The position numbers and the translations under genes were made by a program. From contig NW_026114290.1 of assembly GCF_018139145.2 (NCBI RefSeq), forward strand, positions 62,001-126,000: a stretch of DNA of 64,000 bases. The letters are read 5' to 3'. The DNA is from Gymnogyps californianus. Its lineage: Eukaryota > Chordata > Aves > Accipitriformes > Cathartidae. The notes under the pieces were generated by a model. The model searched no databases and was not told where the DNA came from. It worked only from the letters and a program-made list of their open reading frames with translations. Below, piece after piece: positions 8,901-21,500 of this stretch (its first letter is position 1; each line of letters begins with the position of its first letter).

Positions 8901-11900
8901 ATTACCTGTGACTCTGCCTTAATTTCTGGTGCCCCGGTAAAGCTTGTGCGAGGTTGGAGGCTTAGAACCGGGCTACGAACCCTGCGTCTCCGTGTTCTGG
9001 TTCGTTATTTGGGTTCAGCTCAGCTTTCCTCTCTCTTCATTCAGCGCTGCAGATGGAGCCGACTTACTCGCCTGCGTTAGCAGCGCACGCTTAGTTGAAG
9101 CTGTCATCGGTTAATAATCACCTGGAGTGCGGATTCTCCTTCCTGAAATGAGGGAGAAAGAAGGAAATTGGTTTCCAGGATGCCGCAGAAGTTGTTCCTG
9201 CTACGGAGAGAGGCGGCCGGGAGCTTTCCTGCCGGGTGGGTTGATGGATAAGGACGTGCTTAGCCTTGAATCGCCAGCGTGACAGCAAATCCAGCCTTAC
9301 AAACCTCCAACTTGGCGTAAATTGTTTGTACGAGAGAAGTTTTCCCCCAGCGCTGCGCAGAAAGGGAGGTTTTAAGCGTTAACGTGAAGACAAAGTGCCG
9401 AGACTGCTCCCGACCTCAAACCTTTTCCTCCAGCGCGGGTCCCTGGTGGCAGCGACTGCCAGATGCTTCAGCCGTGCCCGTGAAGTCCTCGGCGAGCTAA
9501 TGGGATTGAGAGCCGGATGAGAGGAGCTCCGTGAGAGGGAACGTTTCACCCGCTCCATGCCAGGGAGACTTCTTATCCGTGAAAACACCGAGCGCAGGTC
9601 CTGAACTCTTTATCCTGGCATCGCCCGCTCGCCTTCCAGAGCGGTGAACCCCCTCTCCTGCAGACGGACATCTCGAACTAGTCCTGGAAGATTCTTTCCC
9701 AAACATAATTAATAGCCTGAGTCACTAAATACCTCAGCGGGGCTGTAACGAATGCGGCTCGTTCTCTCTTGCGCAGGTATGGCTTGATCCCGAGGTCGAC
9801 CCCGCGAGCTGCTGGGTGTCGCGGGAGTTGGCTGCCGCTTGCTTCCACCTTTTGCGTGGGTTTAAACGGACATCCGCCGGTTTTGGGGGTGTTTTAGCGT
9901 ATTGAGCCCGATCCCCCCAGATCTCGCGTTGATCGCGTGTTGGAGCTCAGAGCGGCGGCATCACCGCTGAGCGCCGTTAGCGCGCTGAGGGGATGAACGG
10001 GGCGGGGGGTGCCTTGGAGGATGCTGGTGGCACTGGGGGATAATTTTGAAGGCGGTAAAAGAGAAGGGGATGCCTTGGAAGCGTAATCTTCACACGTTTT
10101 TGCTTGGAAGGCAGACGGGCACGCAGCTAGCCACCATCATCTGTTCAAATTCAGCTCGTGCCAAGAAAAGAGTCGCGATTCTTTTTGCCTTCTTTTTTAC
10201 AGCTGCTGGTTTTTCCTCCTCGTTCAGCGGAGCTTTGCGGTGATTTCCAGGTTTCCTCCTGCTTTTCTTTGTGGAAACCCTCTGATCCTAGATGTAATTA
10301 GCTGATCCCATCCTGATGAAAACAACCGGCCTTGGCTTTGTTGCAGCGTTAAGGAATTGACCTGCGCTTTGCTTGCGTTTTACTGCATTTGAGGATCGAC
10401 TGTTTTAATCGGGGTGGGTTTTCAGAAAGCATTATAAAGAAATAGCTTTGATTTAAGGTTTACTTAAGAAAATGGAGATTCTTTAATTGGGGTAGGCTGC
10501 CTGTAACCTTAAATATTGGGTCCTGAAAGTGGTGAGATCTCTGTGAGCCAGCCATTCTTTCTAAAACCGGACAACCCCCACCTTTATTTGTAATGTAGTG
10601 AGTTACACCTTCCTTATACCTTCCCCTTTCTGCTTTATTTCCTTACTTTCCCCTTTCTGCTGTCCGTATTCCTCTAACACGCCATTATACTGGCTTGCGA
10701 AATGAATTTTGAGAAGAGGGACCCTTGAGGGGTGCGGGTTGCGTGTTAAATACGCTGCTTCCCAGCTGATTTTTTTCGGGAGAAGACTCTTCACCTCCTG
10801 GTCCGCGGGGTCGGCGGCTCCTCCCGTCCCCTTTCGCTCGCTCCAGAAGTGTCGGCGTCGATGAAAACATCGGCAGAACTTCTAGCAGGGAAGAGCGAGT
10901 GGCGTTTGGGCTGCTTGCTGCACTGGTTATCTTCTACCTGTTGTTTTTTTTCCACCCTGATTATTAACAAGGGGAGGGAAAATGAGCTGTCAGCATGAAA
11001 GAACGATTTGTAATTAATTCCCTTCTTGTGTAATTGGGGCACAGCCTGAGTGAGGTTACCTCGGTGTTCCTGAAGTTCGGCTTGGAAGGAACAGCTTGCC
11101 TCCTCGTAGCAGAATCCAACTTCCCCTTGCAGAGGTGAATTTTTATCCCTTCAACAACCGCCTTTTCGGGTCGATTAACCGGCACGTTGTGCCTTTCGGA
11201 CGCTCCCCCGCGCCGTTGTGCCGAGCTTTTTACCTTCTGGTGAGGGATTAATTGTACAACGGCCCTTCCCTTGGACTCTGAGCTTTGCGTTCCCTTTCAG
11301 CCGAAGGTCTGGCCAAGGAGCGAGTCCTTCTCGAGGGAGCTGATGCGTACGAGGAGGCGCTGAGCTCAGACCGCCGTCCGTGCTGCCGTATTGGTGAGGT
11401 CGGGGCTCATCCGGCTTCTCGGGAGCGTTTGAGGCTTTACGGTTGCAACGTAACTGAGTCCTTATACGCTAAATATTGCTGTGGGTTTGCGTTCCGAGTC
11501 GAAATCCTTGAATTAAGTGCAATACAGATACGCTGCGTAGGAAATGCTTAGTGCTTGTATATGTAGCGCTAAGGTTTTCACGGCTCTGTGCTCCTCTAGG
11601 GTGCAGGCAGTAAACTCCAAACATCTGACAACAAATAATTAGTCGTGCTAACTAAAACCCCCCTCGGACTGCTCGAAGCCGAGCAGGATGGACCTCGGTC
11701 TGCCCGTCATCCGCAGGAACATCCGAGCACCTCGTTCCCAGAGATGCCGCAGACTCGGAGCACGTGAGCGGAGGAGAGGCGAGGAAATCAGCCGGGAAGG
11801 GTTCGGAGAAGTCAGCGGATGCACTAAACTAAAATCCTTCTGCGCCAACTTCCCTGTAAATGCTTTCCCTGAACGAATTATCTCTTAAGAAAATTGCTGA

Positions 11901-14350
11901 CGAGTAAGCGATCGCGTAGAGTTCGCCGCAGTTCCTCCTGCGTGCTGGCTGCTACGAGGGATGGGCTTTAGGATATAGGCGCCGTACATCTGGCCGTTGC
12001 TCGGTTTACGCCTGTCACGACGGTTTTCGGATGCTGCCGCTTTTCCCAGAGGAAAGGTGAGCTGAATTATCGCATCAGCTTGCTTCCCTCCACGCTCCAT
12101 GCATCTTCTAGTCGTATCCGGCACTGATTTGTTGGAGAACGCGCAATTAAGTGCCGCAATTCAAATTTATGCAGCTCACCATAAAAAATAAGGGTGGTGG
12201 GTTTTTTTTTTTTTCCCCAGAACACCCTTATGTCCGCTGCGGCTGCTGCGATACCCTCGGCAGTGGCCCTGGTAGCGGATTTAACTTGTATTTTCTGATT
12301 ATTTAGCCCCCATCTCAGTTTCTGCTAATGCTCTCGGGTATTTTATCATGTTAGTTAATAATTATTATAATAATTATCACGTGCACCACTCTATAAATCC
12401 TGCCTGATCACCCCTGTGCCCGGCGCAGCCCGCTTCTCTCCTCTGAAGCGGTATTTTTCGTAGCACCTAAACAAGAAGGATCTGGGGAGGAGATTGCAGG
12501 AAAGATTCAGGGAAAGAAACTGCAGGAGGTTTTGAGATGAGTTTTGGGGTGTTTCGGAGCAGACGGCTCCGTCTCCTGGCAGGATTTCCTGGGGATGTGC
12601 CCAGCCTCGTAGTTCTGCTTCCTTCCGAGGTCTCCGGCGCCGTGGGGAGCACCTCGTGGCGAGGAATTTTGAGGCGCTCGAGCTTGCTGGGGTATCTATC
12701 AGTCATCAGCAATTAAGGACGGCTGGTTGAACTTGTTTCTATACGTGTTACGTATAGAAAGGTAGTGATAATGCAGCACGGTGGCACCGATTTAACTCCT
12801 TACTCTGATTGTGAAGTTGCCAACAGCTTCATGTTCATTCATTTTAATTGTTTTAGATGAGAAACGCATAAACAAGACTTTAAACGGTATTAAATTGAGG
12901 ACTTCTTTCAAGAATGTATCACCCAGAGCATCGGTTCATAGTCTGAATATTTCTAGGCTAGAAATCCATATGTGATCCGTAAGTATTTCCCTAAGGTGTG
13001 GAAATAATTGTAGGACTCTGTGAGTCTCCAATCAACGTGCTGAAACGGCCACGCTTTATTAACACAGACCTTAAATCCTCCTGATTTCCTTCTAGAATCA
13101 GGAAATCAATTCACGTCAGCTCTAATACCTGGCTGCTGTGATAATTTCCAGATTTGAGTGGGTAAAGATTTCCTTTGGGTGCCACCGATCCATCTTCCAC
13201 ATCCTACGGAAGCAGGTCGGACGTTTGTTCAGCCCTTCTGTCTCAAATTGTTGGGGTTCTCTTCGTTGGGCTCTGTGTTCCCTGGGATTTTTCCTCATTC
13301 TGTTAAAAAAAAAAAAAAAAAAAAAAAATTATCAGCCTCTGCTTGTGCCATTCTGGCATCTGCGAGGGATGGAATAAACGCCTCGCCACCCTTGAAGCTT
13401 TTATTTCCCCCCTCAAACGATCTCGCAACGCTTGCGCTCCTGCTCTGGCTCCTCCATCGCGTTTTCTAGGCGTCGCAGCCGCCAACTGGGAACACCGAAC
13501 GAAATCGCACAGGGGCAGCAGCGCAAACAGGAGAAGGTTGTTCCTCGCGCGACTCAAAACCGTGGAATTTCTTGGGTTTAAGTGGATTAAAATTTAAAAA
13601 AGCAGGGAGAAAAAAAAAAATCCCTTGAGGGATTTTTGAGGCTGAGCCACAAAATGGGGATATGTTGGGGGAGCAGCATTACCCCCACACTCTGTTTTTA
13701 CCCTCTGAAGAAGAGACGTTGACCTGATGGTCCCGCTCTACCAACGCTCCCCTCTTCCATGACGAGCAGTTGTTGTTCCAGGAGTTTTCCTGGTTCTCCC
13801 ACTGGAATAGAAGATTTTCTCTTTGTTCCGCATCTTTTTTTTCTTTCAGGCTCCATTGATTGGACCTTGCTGGAGTTCAAGGATTGCTCTCTTCCTTCCT
13901 TCTCTTCAACTTACACCAGGTAGAGCTGAGATGCCACAATCGTTCACCCTTTATGTAATTTATAGCGATTTCTTTCATAATTTGAACTAAAAGCCTGTCC
14001 TTCAGCCGGTTGCGCTTCCATTCAGGTAATAAAGGAATGAAATGGGTCTGGAAAAGGATGCGGAGCTTGAGGAAGACCACGGCGTGGTTATGGCCGCTTT
14101 TGGGGTACAGCCTGGCTCTCCTCACCCACTTCCCGCTGCCGCCCGTCGCTTTTCAGCTGCTTTAATCTGGTTTTGGGTAAAAAGCTGAGGGGAAAAAGCC
14201 GCCGTCTCGCAGGGCTGAGCCTTCGTCACCGCCGCTCCTCGGGCCGTGCTTTGGCGGGAGCGTAGATCCAGCTTTAGGGATCCGTCTGCTGCGTGAGGTG
14301 AAGGGTTCTGGGGGGCGATGCCCCTCGGAGCAAGGCGTTGTGGGACGGGG
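8901..14350. other. Spacer between AKAP8L and AKAP8, no gene recognised
   Basis: No homology I recognise on either strand, and all ORFs are short and unsupported. It contains small AT-rich inverted repeats (a 20-bp palindrome at 12358..12377; a 10-bp stem with a 5-nt loop at 12736..12760) and an A run at 13304..13328. In human the two genes nearly abut, so this ~5.5-kb spacer is much longer. Confidence 0.6.
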
Positions 14351-15560
14351 ACGGAGGACGCCATTGCTGTGAGGGGCTGGGGTCGGGCCCGGTGTCACGG
14401 CCGGGGTCTCATGGGATAGTGGGGAAGGTCAAGGGTCAGTTTAGGAGCCGAGGGGCAAAGGTGAAGGGTCAAAGGGCGGGTGAAGGGTGAGGGCCCTCGG
14501 TGTGGCGATCCCCGCCGCCCCCATAATGCACCGTGAGCGAGCGAGTCCCGCGCCGCCGCCCAGTCAGGAGAGGGAATGGCTGTGATTGACAGGAGGGAGC
14601 CCCAGAGTCGGTCGACGGAGGAAGCGCCTCCGCCAATAGAATCGGGAGATGGATGCCGGCAGGGGAGCGCTGGCCAATGGGAGAGGCGGGGGGGGGGGGT
14701 GTCGCGCCTCTCGGCGAGCTCGGCCAATGGCGGGGGCGGAGGCGGGCTTCTGGAGCGCGGCCAATGGAGAGCTTCGTGGGCGGGCTAGAGCGGCGGCGGG
14801 GCCCAATGGGCGGCGGGCGCGGCGCGCCTGCGCAGCGGGCGCTCGGGCGGGCAGTGCGGCGCCGCTGGCCGGAGGCGGAGGGGAGAGATGGAGCAGGGAT
14901 ACGGCGGTAGGTGCGGGGCGGCCCCGCGGCGCGGCGAGGGCCGGCCTCTCCGCTCTCCCGGGACGGCGGCTCGGTCCTCCCGCCGCCTCAGCGGCGGCTC
15001 CCCGTAGCGGTGGGGAGGGGGGGGGGCGTAGAGGGGGGGGGGGACGGTCAGCTCCTGCGGGAGGCATTGTACCCGCCTCCCGTGAGGGGGCGCCGCCCGT
15101 GATTGGCTGAACGACGCGTCGCTCCGCGCTAGGGCGCCGCCGATTGGTGGGCGGGTGCTATTCAAAGGGGGGGGGGGTGGTGAGGAGGGAACGGCCCCCC
15201 CCCCGGGGCGTGGGGGGGGGCGGAAATGGAGCCGGTCCCATTTCTGAAGACGACACAAAATGGCGGCCGCGCGGCCACGCCCCCCGCCGCGTGCGCGCCG
15301 GTCCTTCCCCTCTTCCCCCCCCTCCCCCCCCCCCCCGGAGGGCCCCGTCCCCTGAGGGGGGGTCACCGGAGGGGGGGTCCCCGGTGGGGGCAGCTGGAGC
15401 ATCTCCTCATGGCCACGCAGGGAGATCCGCTGAGCCCCCCCCCCCCTCCAGGCACCGGCTTCACCCCGGCCGGGGCCTCAAATCCTTCCCCCGTTCCCCC
15501 CCCCGGGAGAAGCAGCAGCGACTCGCTGAGGAGCGAGGGCCCGATCCGGGCACCTGTCAC
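14350..15560. promoter_or_regulatory. AKAP8: AKAP8 CpG-island promoter with CCAAT-box array
   Basis: Dense CpG and G/C-rich DNA surrounding the AKAP8 start codon at 14888. Upstream are five same-strand CCAAT boxes at 14633, 14674, 14724, 14761 and 14803 (NF-Y sites; spacing 41, 50, 37 and 42 bp). Two inverted ones (ATTGG) lie at 15102 and 15143 inside intron 1. GC boxes (GGGCGGG) lie among them. AAAATGGCGGCC at about 15257 matches the YY1 motif. There is no TATA box, as is usual for a broadly expressed gene. Confidence 0.85.
14888..14906 (+). CDS. AKAP8: AKAP8 first coding exon (MEQGYG)
   Basis: Nineteen coding bases, then donor GTAGGT at 14907. MEQGYG-G matches the mammalian MDQGYGG opening. 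It lies inside the CpG island; the transcription start and the 5' UTR boundary cannot be fixed from sequence. Confidence 0.9.
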
Positions 15561-18500
15561 AACTGTAAGGCCTGCCATGATGAGCCGCGGTGGCTCTCCC
15601 GCCTCGGATACCCACCTCAGATACCCACCTCAAGCCGTCTAGGTGCGTCTTTGCCCCCTGAGGTGTTTTCTTCCTTCCCGGTGTAACGGCAACCGGCCAG
15701 AAGGCGTCAAACGAAGCATAAGGAAGCAGGTGAGAGCCCTCCGAAACGGCGGGGAAAGGCTGTTAACGTCGTTCAGCTTCGTTGGCCGGCGTGGGGAAGT
15801 GATTTGTGAGGGGGGAAAAAAAAACCCGTCCTCCTTCCACAAAGCACTAAACGGCGTTGAGTTCGTTAGCGTCGGCGCGCTCTCCCGGCTTCTAATGGTT
15901 CTTAGCATCTCTTTAAACTACGAAACAAGGCTTGCGGAAGTGGAAATTGAAAGAAAGTCACCCAAATTGACGTTTAACAGATGGATATCAGTTGTTTAAA
16001 GTCCCTCGATGAAGTTTATTTGGATGTGAGATGGCCGTGTGTGGGTAAATGCTCCCGGATCTGAGCCCGAAGCAGCCTGGCAGCCCGCATCCTCTCCCCC
16101 GCGCCCGTTTTGAGCCCTCCGTCCTCTTCCCGCCTTGAATTCACGCTTCGCATCGCTTCCATTCGCGTTCGGGGACGTGAAGGTCCCGTGAGGGTGATTT
16201 TTAACTCGCTGTTGAAAACACTTCCTTGGTTTTTATAACGTAATTATGACTGCGGCAGGATTTTATAAACAATACAGCAGCGATGCCGTTTCTGTGTGTG
16301 TTTTATCGAGTTCTTAATACCCCGCACGTCGCTTTTTCTGCAGAGATCGTTCCTAATTCAGCCGGATGTCGTGTTGATACAGAGCTGTTGACAAGTTGCT
16401 CTTTCCAGGTTCCCTCTGTCTCCGCTTTCAGCTTGGTGGAGATCTGATGCCCGGCATCTCTTTCATTATGCTTTTAAATGTTTTTTAAGTGTTTTACCTG
16501 TTCTTTGGCCATAAAAATGAGGTGAGAAACCGCAACAGGATTAAAAACACCTTAAATGTGTGTTGAATCACCCTCTATGAGTGCTGGTTTTTTTCTACCG
16601 ACAGCTGAGCGAGTCCACGTAAACAACTCGGAAGAGTTTAGGCAGCTAAAAGTTATTCCCGAGAAAGATTTTGTTGGCTTCATGAAGGTAATGAGCTACT
16701 TAAAGCTGGGATCTTCCCTTCGCCTCGCAGAACTATTAATAGATTAAAACCCCCGAGCGTGTTGCAGCTTTAGAGAAGTTTTGTCGTGGATTTTTACCGT
16801 GACACGGAATAAAAATGAATGAGTTCTTTAGAGTTCTTGCGTATTTGGGGTTTTATAAATAAACCTCAGGTGTAGTCAGCTCAGCTTATAACCGGCCCCT
16901 TTATTTTTAATTCTCTGTGTGTTGAGAAGCGTACGGTTCCATGCGAGTGGGTTTTTGAGGGGAGCACCCTTTACAGTCGAGCTTTGCGTAGGAGCGTGTG
17001 ATACATAGATTTCATTTAAATACTTCGTGATTCCAGCAGAAGACAAACTTTATTCTCCCCGGATAAACTCCTTTGTTGAAATCAGCAGGAGAACCTCAGA
17101 CCTCTGCTTTCAGAAGGAATTGCCTCCTGGGCCCCGGCTTTTTTTTCTGTGGGTGTTAAACTTCTCAGCGCTTCACGTAGGCTGAACGACGTAAATCTCT
17201 TGACGTTGCTCTGTCATCTCTGGATTCACGCTCTGCTTGTACACATGTGCGGAGAAAAATGATTCCCAAGCTTTTTCCCCCAGCTCAGGGAGCGCTGGCT
17301 CGGGAATCAGCTGGGAACCAGGACACATGGTGTGCTCGGCTCAGTAAAATTCACTACTTGGTCCCTTCTGAGTTGTTTGTTTCCTGTTCTGCACTTTATT
17401 TTGTGTTTATTTTTCCAAGAGAAGGTGATGATGATTTATTCCGCTGATTTTTTTTCCCTCCTGGGGATGTTTACGGACGTGCTGTGCTGCTGCAGAACTG
17501 ATGGATACGACCTCTGCTCGTTGGTACCGAGTCATTAATACCCGAGTGTCTCATCTAGTGGGTTTTTTACATAATACTTAGTTTCAAAATTAGGCATTGA
17601 ACTCTTAATTACAACGTTCTGAAGTTGCACCGAAAGCTTGAGGTCTTTGCTTTGAAAGCTTGAGGTCTTTGCTTAACCCAGATTCCTTCATTCCTTGAAA
17701 GGATGTGATAATCGTGGTAATACCTGTATGAACATAATGTGCCTTATGTCTCAGCGAGCCGGATACCAACGTATACGCATGTAACATAAAAGCGGGGAGC
17801 TTTACCCTATAGAATCTGGAGGTACGAAGAGGTGGGACTCTCTTTGGCTGAAAAATGCTGCGTTTCGGGCCAAGCAGCCTCTGTTTTCCTCGAGGTTTTG
17901 TGCTGGGGCCAGGCTATTTTTTTTCCTCCTGAATTAACGTACCCAAGATTTCATCAAAAGCGGCTTAAAAATCGAAGGAGAGGAGCTCGCTTTTGATCCG
18001 ACGTCTGCTGCTATTTTTGGTGTCGCTGGGTGAGAAATCGAGCAACCTGCCCGGAGAAAAGCTTCCCTGCGCTGACTTCGCTTTCTCTTCCCGCTTTTCT
18101 CCAGCTACGAGCGTGCCCCGAGGCAGGCGTCGAGCTGGGATGATGCCTGTGACAACCGGGGGCTCGGTGTCACTTGCCGTCGCTCGCGTGCGCTCAGCAG
18201 TTTGTTTGCAAGAGGCGAGTTAACGTGCTGGAGGAGGGAGCGTTAAAATCGAGCTGCGGATTTAAAGTCAGGCTTTGGGGTGACTGCAGTCGATGGATCA
18301 ACGGTTTGTCCTTAATTTCCGTGCTCTGTCTCGACCTGATCCTCCCCACGAGTCCCACCGGCAGCCGGAAAACCGCATCCCGACGCCATCCCGCTCCCGC
18401 TGGATAAACGAAGCTGAACGGCGAATGACTCGACCTAAAAACGCCGACGGTGGGAAAGGAAATTATTCGGTAATAAAGGCTCCGATTTGAAAAGGCGTTT

Positions 18501-21500
18501 ACGTGTTGCAGTTCCTGTTTTGCTGGAGTTCAAAAGGAGTTCAAAAATACGGCGGTAACCATTTCGCCCGCGATTTCGTTAGGTTCTGTGCGCTTAAGGT
18601 GGTTGCCCATGAAAAAAAAATAAAGTCGTTAAGAGGGAGAGGTGTCCTGTACGTTCTTGGGTGTTAGACAGGTTTGTGCGGGGACTTGGGGGCTGCGAGA
18701 GAAAAGTTTTGTAAGATTGGGGGCTGTCTCTAAAAAGTAAATGTTTTGCAGAATTGGGGGTTGTTGCCAAAAAAGAAAAGCTTTTGGAAAATTAGGGGCT
18801 GCCTCTGAAAAATAAAAGCTTTTGGAAAATTAGGGGCTGCCTCTGAAAAATAAAAGCTTTGGAAAATTAGGGGCTGCCTCTGAAAAATAAAAGCTTTTGG
18901 AAAATTAAGGGCTGCCTCTAAAAAATAAAAGCTTTTGGAAAATTAGGGGCTGCCTCTGAAAAATAAAAGCTTCGGAAAATTGGGGGCCATCTCAAAATAT
19001 AAAAGTTTTTTTGCAAAATTGGGGGCTGCCTCCAAAAATAGAAAAGCTTTGCAAAATTGGGAGCCGCCTCCAAAAAAAATATAAAAGTTTTTGCAACGTC
19101 AGGGGCTGCCACCAAAAATAGAAAAGCTTTGCAAAATCGGGAGCCGCTGACAAAAACAGAAAAGCTTTGCAAAATTGGGGGCTGCCGCCAAGAAAAAGGA
19201 AAAATTTTGCAAAGTCGGGGCCTCCTCCAAAAATACAAAAGCTTTGCAAAGTCGGGGGCCGCTGCCAAAACCAGAAAAGATATGCAAAATTAGGGGCCGC
19301 CTCCAAAAATCTAAAAGCTTTGCAAAATTGGGGTCTGCCTCCAAAAATAGAAAAGTTTGGCAAAATCGGGGCCCCCTCCAAAAATATATAAGCGCTTCCC
19401 ACAATTGGGGGCCGCCGCTAAAAATAGAGAAGCTTTCCAAAATTGGGGGCTATCTCAAGAAAATATAGAAGTTTTGCAAAATCGGGGGCCCCCTCCAAAA
19501 ATATAAAAGCTCTGCAAAATCGGGGGCTGCTGCTAAAAAAAAGAAAAGCTTTGCAAAATTGGCGCCGCCTCCAAAAACAGAAAAGTTTGGCAAAACCAGG
19601 AGCCGCCTCCAAAAAAGAAAGAATTGTTGCCGAATCGGGGGCTGTCTCTAAAAAAGAAACGCTTTGCAAAATCGGGGGCCGATTCCAAAAATATCAAAGC
19701 TTTGCAAAATTGGGGGCCACCTCCAAAAATACAAAAGTTTTGCCAAATTGGTGTCTTAAGGTGCAGAAAAGCGACCTAAACCTTAAAAGGAGGAGGGAAG
19801 GAAGCGTGCGTGTGTGTGATTTTTGGCTTGTGCAGGCTCTTCCTCAGCCGGGGAGCCTTTGGAGGGCGATGAGGTCGCTAAAGGGAAGGGGAAATCCGGA
19901 TCCAGAGGGGGAAGGCAAGGCCAGAACAGAAATGGGGAGAAGTTTTGGGGTAATAAAGTGGGTATCGAAATAATTTGGATCCGTAGGAAGCCAGGCATCA
20001 GTAGTTCTGCTTGTGGACCAACTCATTTCTCCTATGAGAATAATAAATAGAGATAATAAAACTGTTTTCCTGCAGAGAAGTGGCAGCCAAGACTCTGGGC
20101 AATGCTGTCAGCAAAACACTCAGCGCATTGCTTTTGATTTCAAGATTTCATTTCGATGATCTTAAGGTTTCGTTGCAGCACGGAGCTTATTTATCTGATG
20201 CTCTTGGCGCAGATGAAGGTGTTTGCCGAGCTCGCTGCGGGTCTTTCGGGGATCGCTGCGGTGCCGGGGATGCTGATTCCACCCTGGAAACTTCAGAAAA
20301 GGTTTAAAATGGAGAGAGGATTTATTTTGGCGAGGAAAACAAATCACTGCTGTGAAATAAAAGCCGGTGAAGCCACGGCGGGAGCTCCTGCGTGTCCTGC
20401 TCTTTTCCTTCTTCTCCCACCTGGACAAGTGCTTTGCCCCGCTGCTGTTTTTGGAGAGACCAGACCGAAACCGCCTCATTAGCGCAAATCTTGCAATTAG
20501 TGCTAAAAAGTGGAGGGAGATCGATTTATTTTATTGGCTCGTATAATAGCAGTACTCGCCTCGGATCGCGTACGAGGATATCTGATCTTCCCTAGGAAAA
20601 AGGATGCTTCTGCTGGCGTAACACAATCGAAACGTCTGTTCTCGATGCTGGTTCAATTCTTCGGATGATTTATCCCGCACATTTTCTCCTGTATAAACGT
20701 AGTTTTGCACCGTCGTTACGTCAAGCGCCTTTTAAAACTGATTTCTCTTTCAAAACACACTGTATTTTTTTTTAATTCTCGGTGTTTCAAAACACCTCGT
20801 TGACCTTTAGATTGCTGAAACAATCTGAAATAAAGCGTCGGGCAAGCTTCAGGCGTGTTTCCCAAACAATAACAAGCAGAAGCGGAGCTGTAATTAAAGA
20901 CTTCATTGGGTTTAGGGTCAATTAAGGGAAGAAACAAACCCCGTGATAGCAGCAGAGACGATCCTTCTAACAGCTCCGTTCTTTTTCTTGCAGGTTATGG
21001 CACCTGGAATACTGGGGCCACCAACACTCAAGGTGAGTTTTGTGTACGTAAAAACAGATGCGGGGGAATTGCAATTTTAGAATATAACTTAGTTTTGCTT
21101 CTTTCTAGCCAGAATAGTGTAATATAGAAACAACTTTTTTCAGCCTTTCTTCTCCTCCACCTGTTTTAGTGACTTTCTACTTGTTTTTCTGTCAAAGCTT
21201 TCTCCGTGATACCATGATACGCTCCGATTCCCAGCGCCGTATACTGGAGGAACTGGTCACAACCTTGCGTGTGATTAATAACGTGCTTTGCTTTATCGCC
21301 TGGGGTTTATTAGCGCCGCAAAACGCAGCGTGTCCTGGGCTGTTTGGGAGTTTGGGCTCTCTCCTTTGAACTCCTTTCCAGCCTAAACAGCAGCAGAAGC
21401 AGCGAGATGCTCCTGAAAGCGATAGTTGTAACGAACGTATTTGCTTTTGCCGTGGTTTTACTGCTACTTGAGGGTTTTTATTGAATCGTTTTGAGTTGGT

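Larger units (their letters stand above)
14907..20993 (+). other. AKAP8: AKAP8 intron 1
   Basis: About 6.1 kb. The first ~650 bp is CpG island with poly-C/poly-G runs. An exon-like segment sits at 16605..16687, a 20-bp direct duplication at about 17632..17672, and the ~38-bp tandem array at 18700..19760. I see nothing else recognisable. Confidence 0.8.

Noticed and set aside
12358..12760. AT palindrome (12358..12377) and small stem-loop (12736..12760) as regulatory or RNA genes
   Set aside because: Short, AT-rich and in an otherwise featureless spacer; chance occurrence is likely.
14564..15686. Long Pro/Ala/Arg-rich ORFs on both strands
   Set aside because: High-GC CpG island has few stop codons; the only supported coding bases are 14888..14906.
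18918..19973. Overlapping Phe/Ala-rich minus-strand ORFs and Lys-rich plus-strand ORFs
   Set aside because: They follow the ~38-bp tandem repeat and have no independent support.
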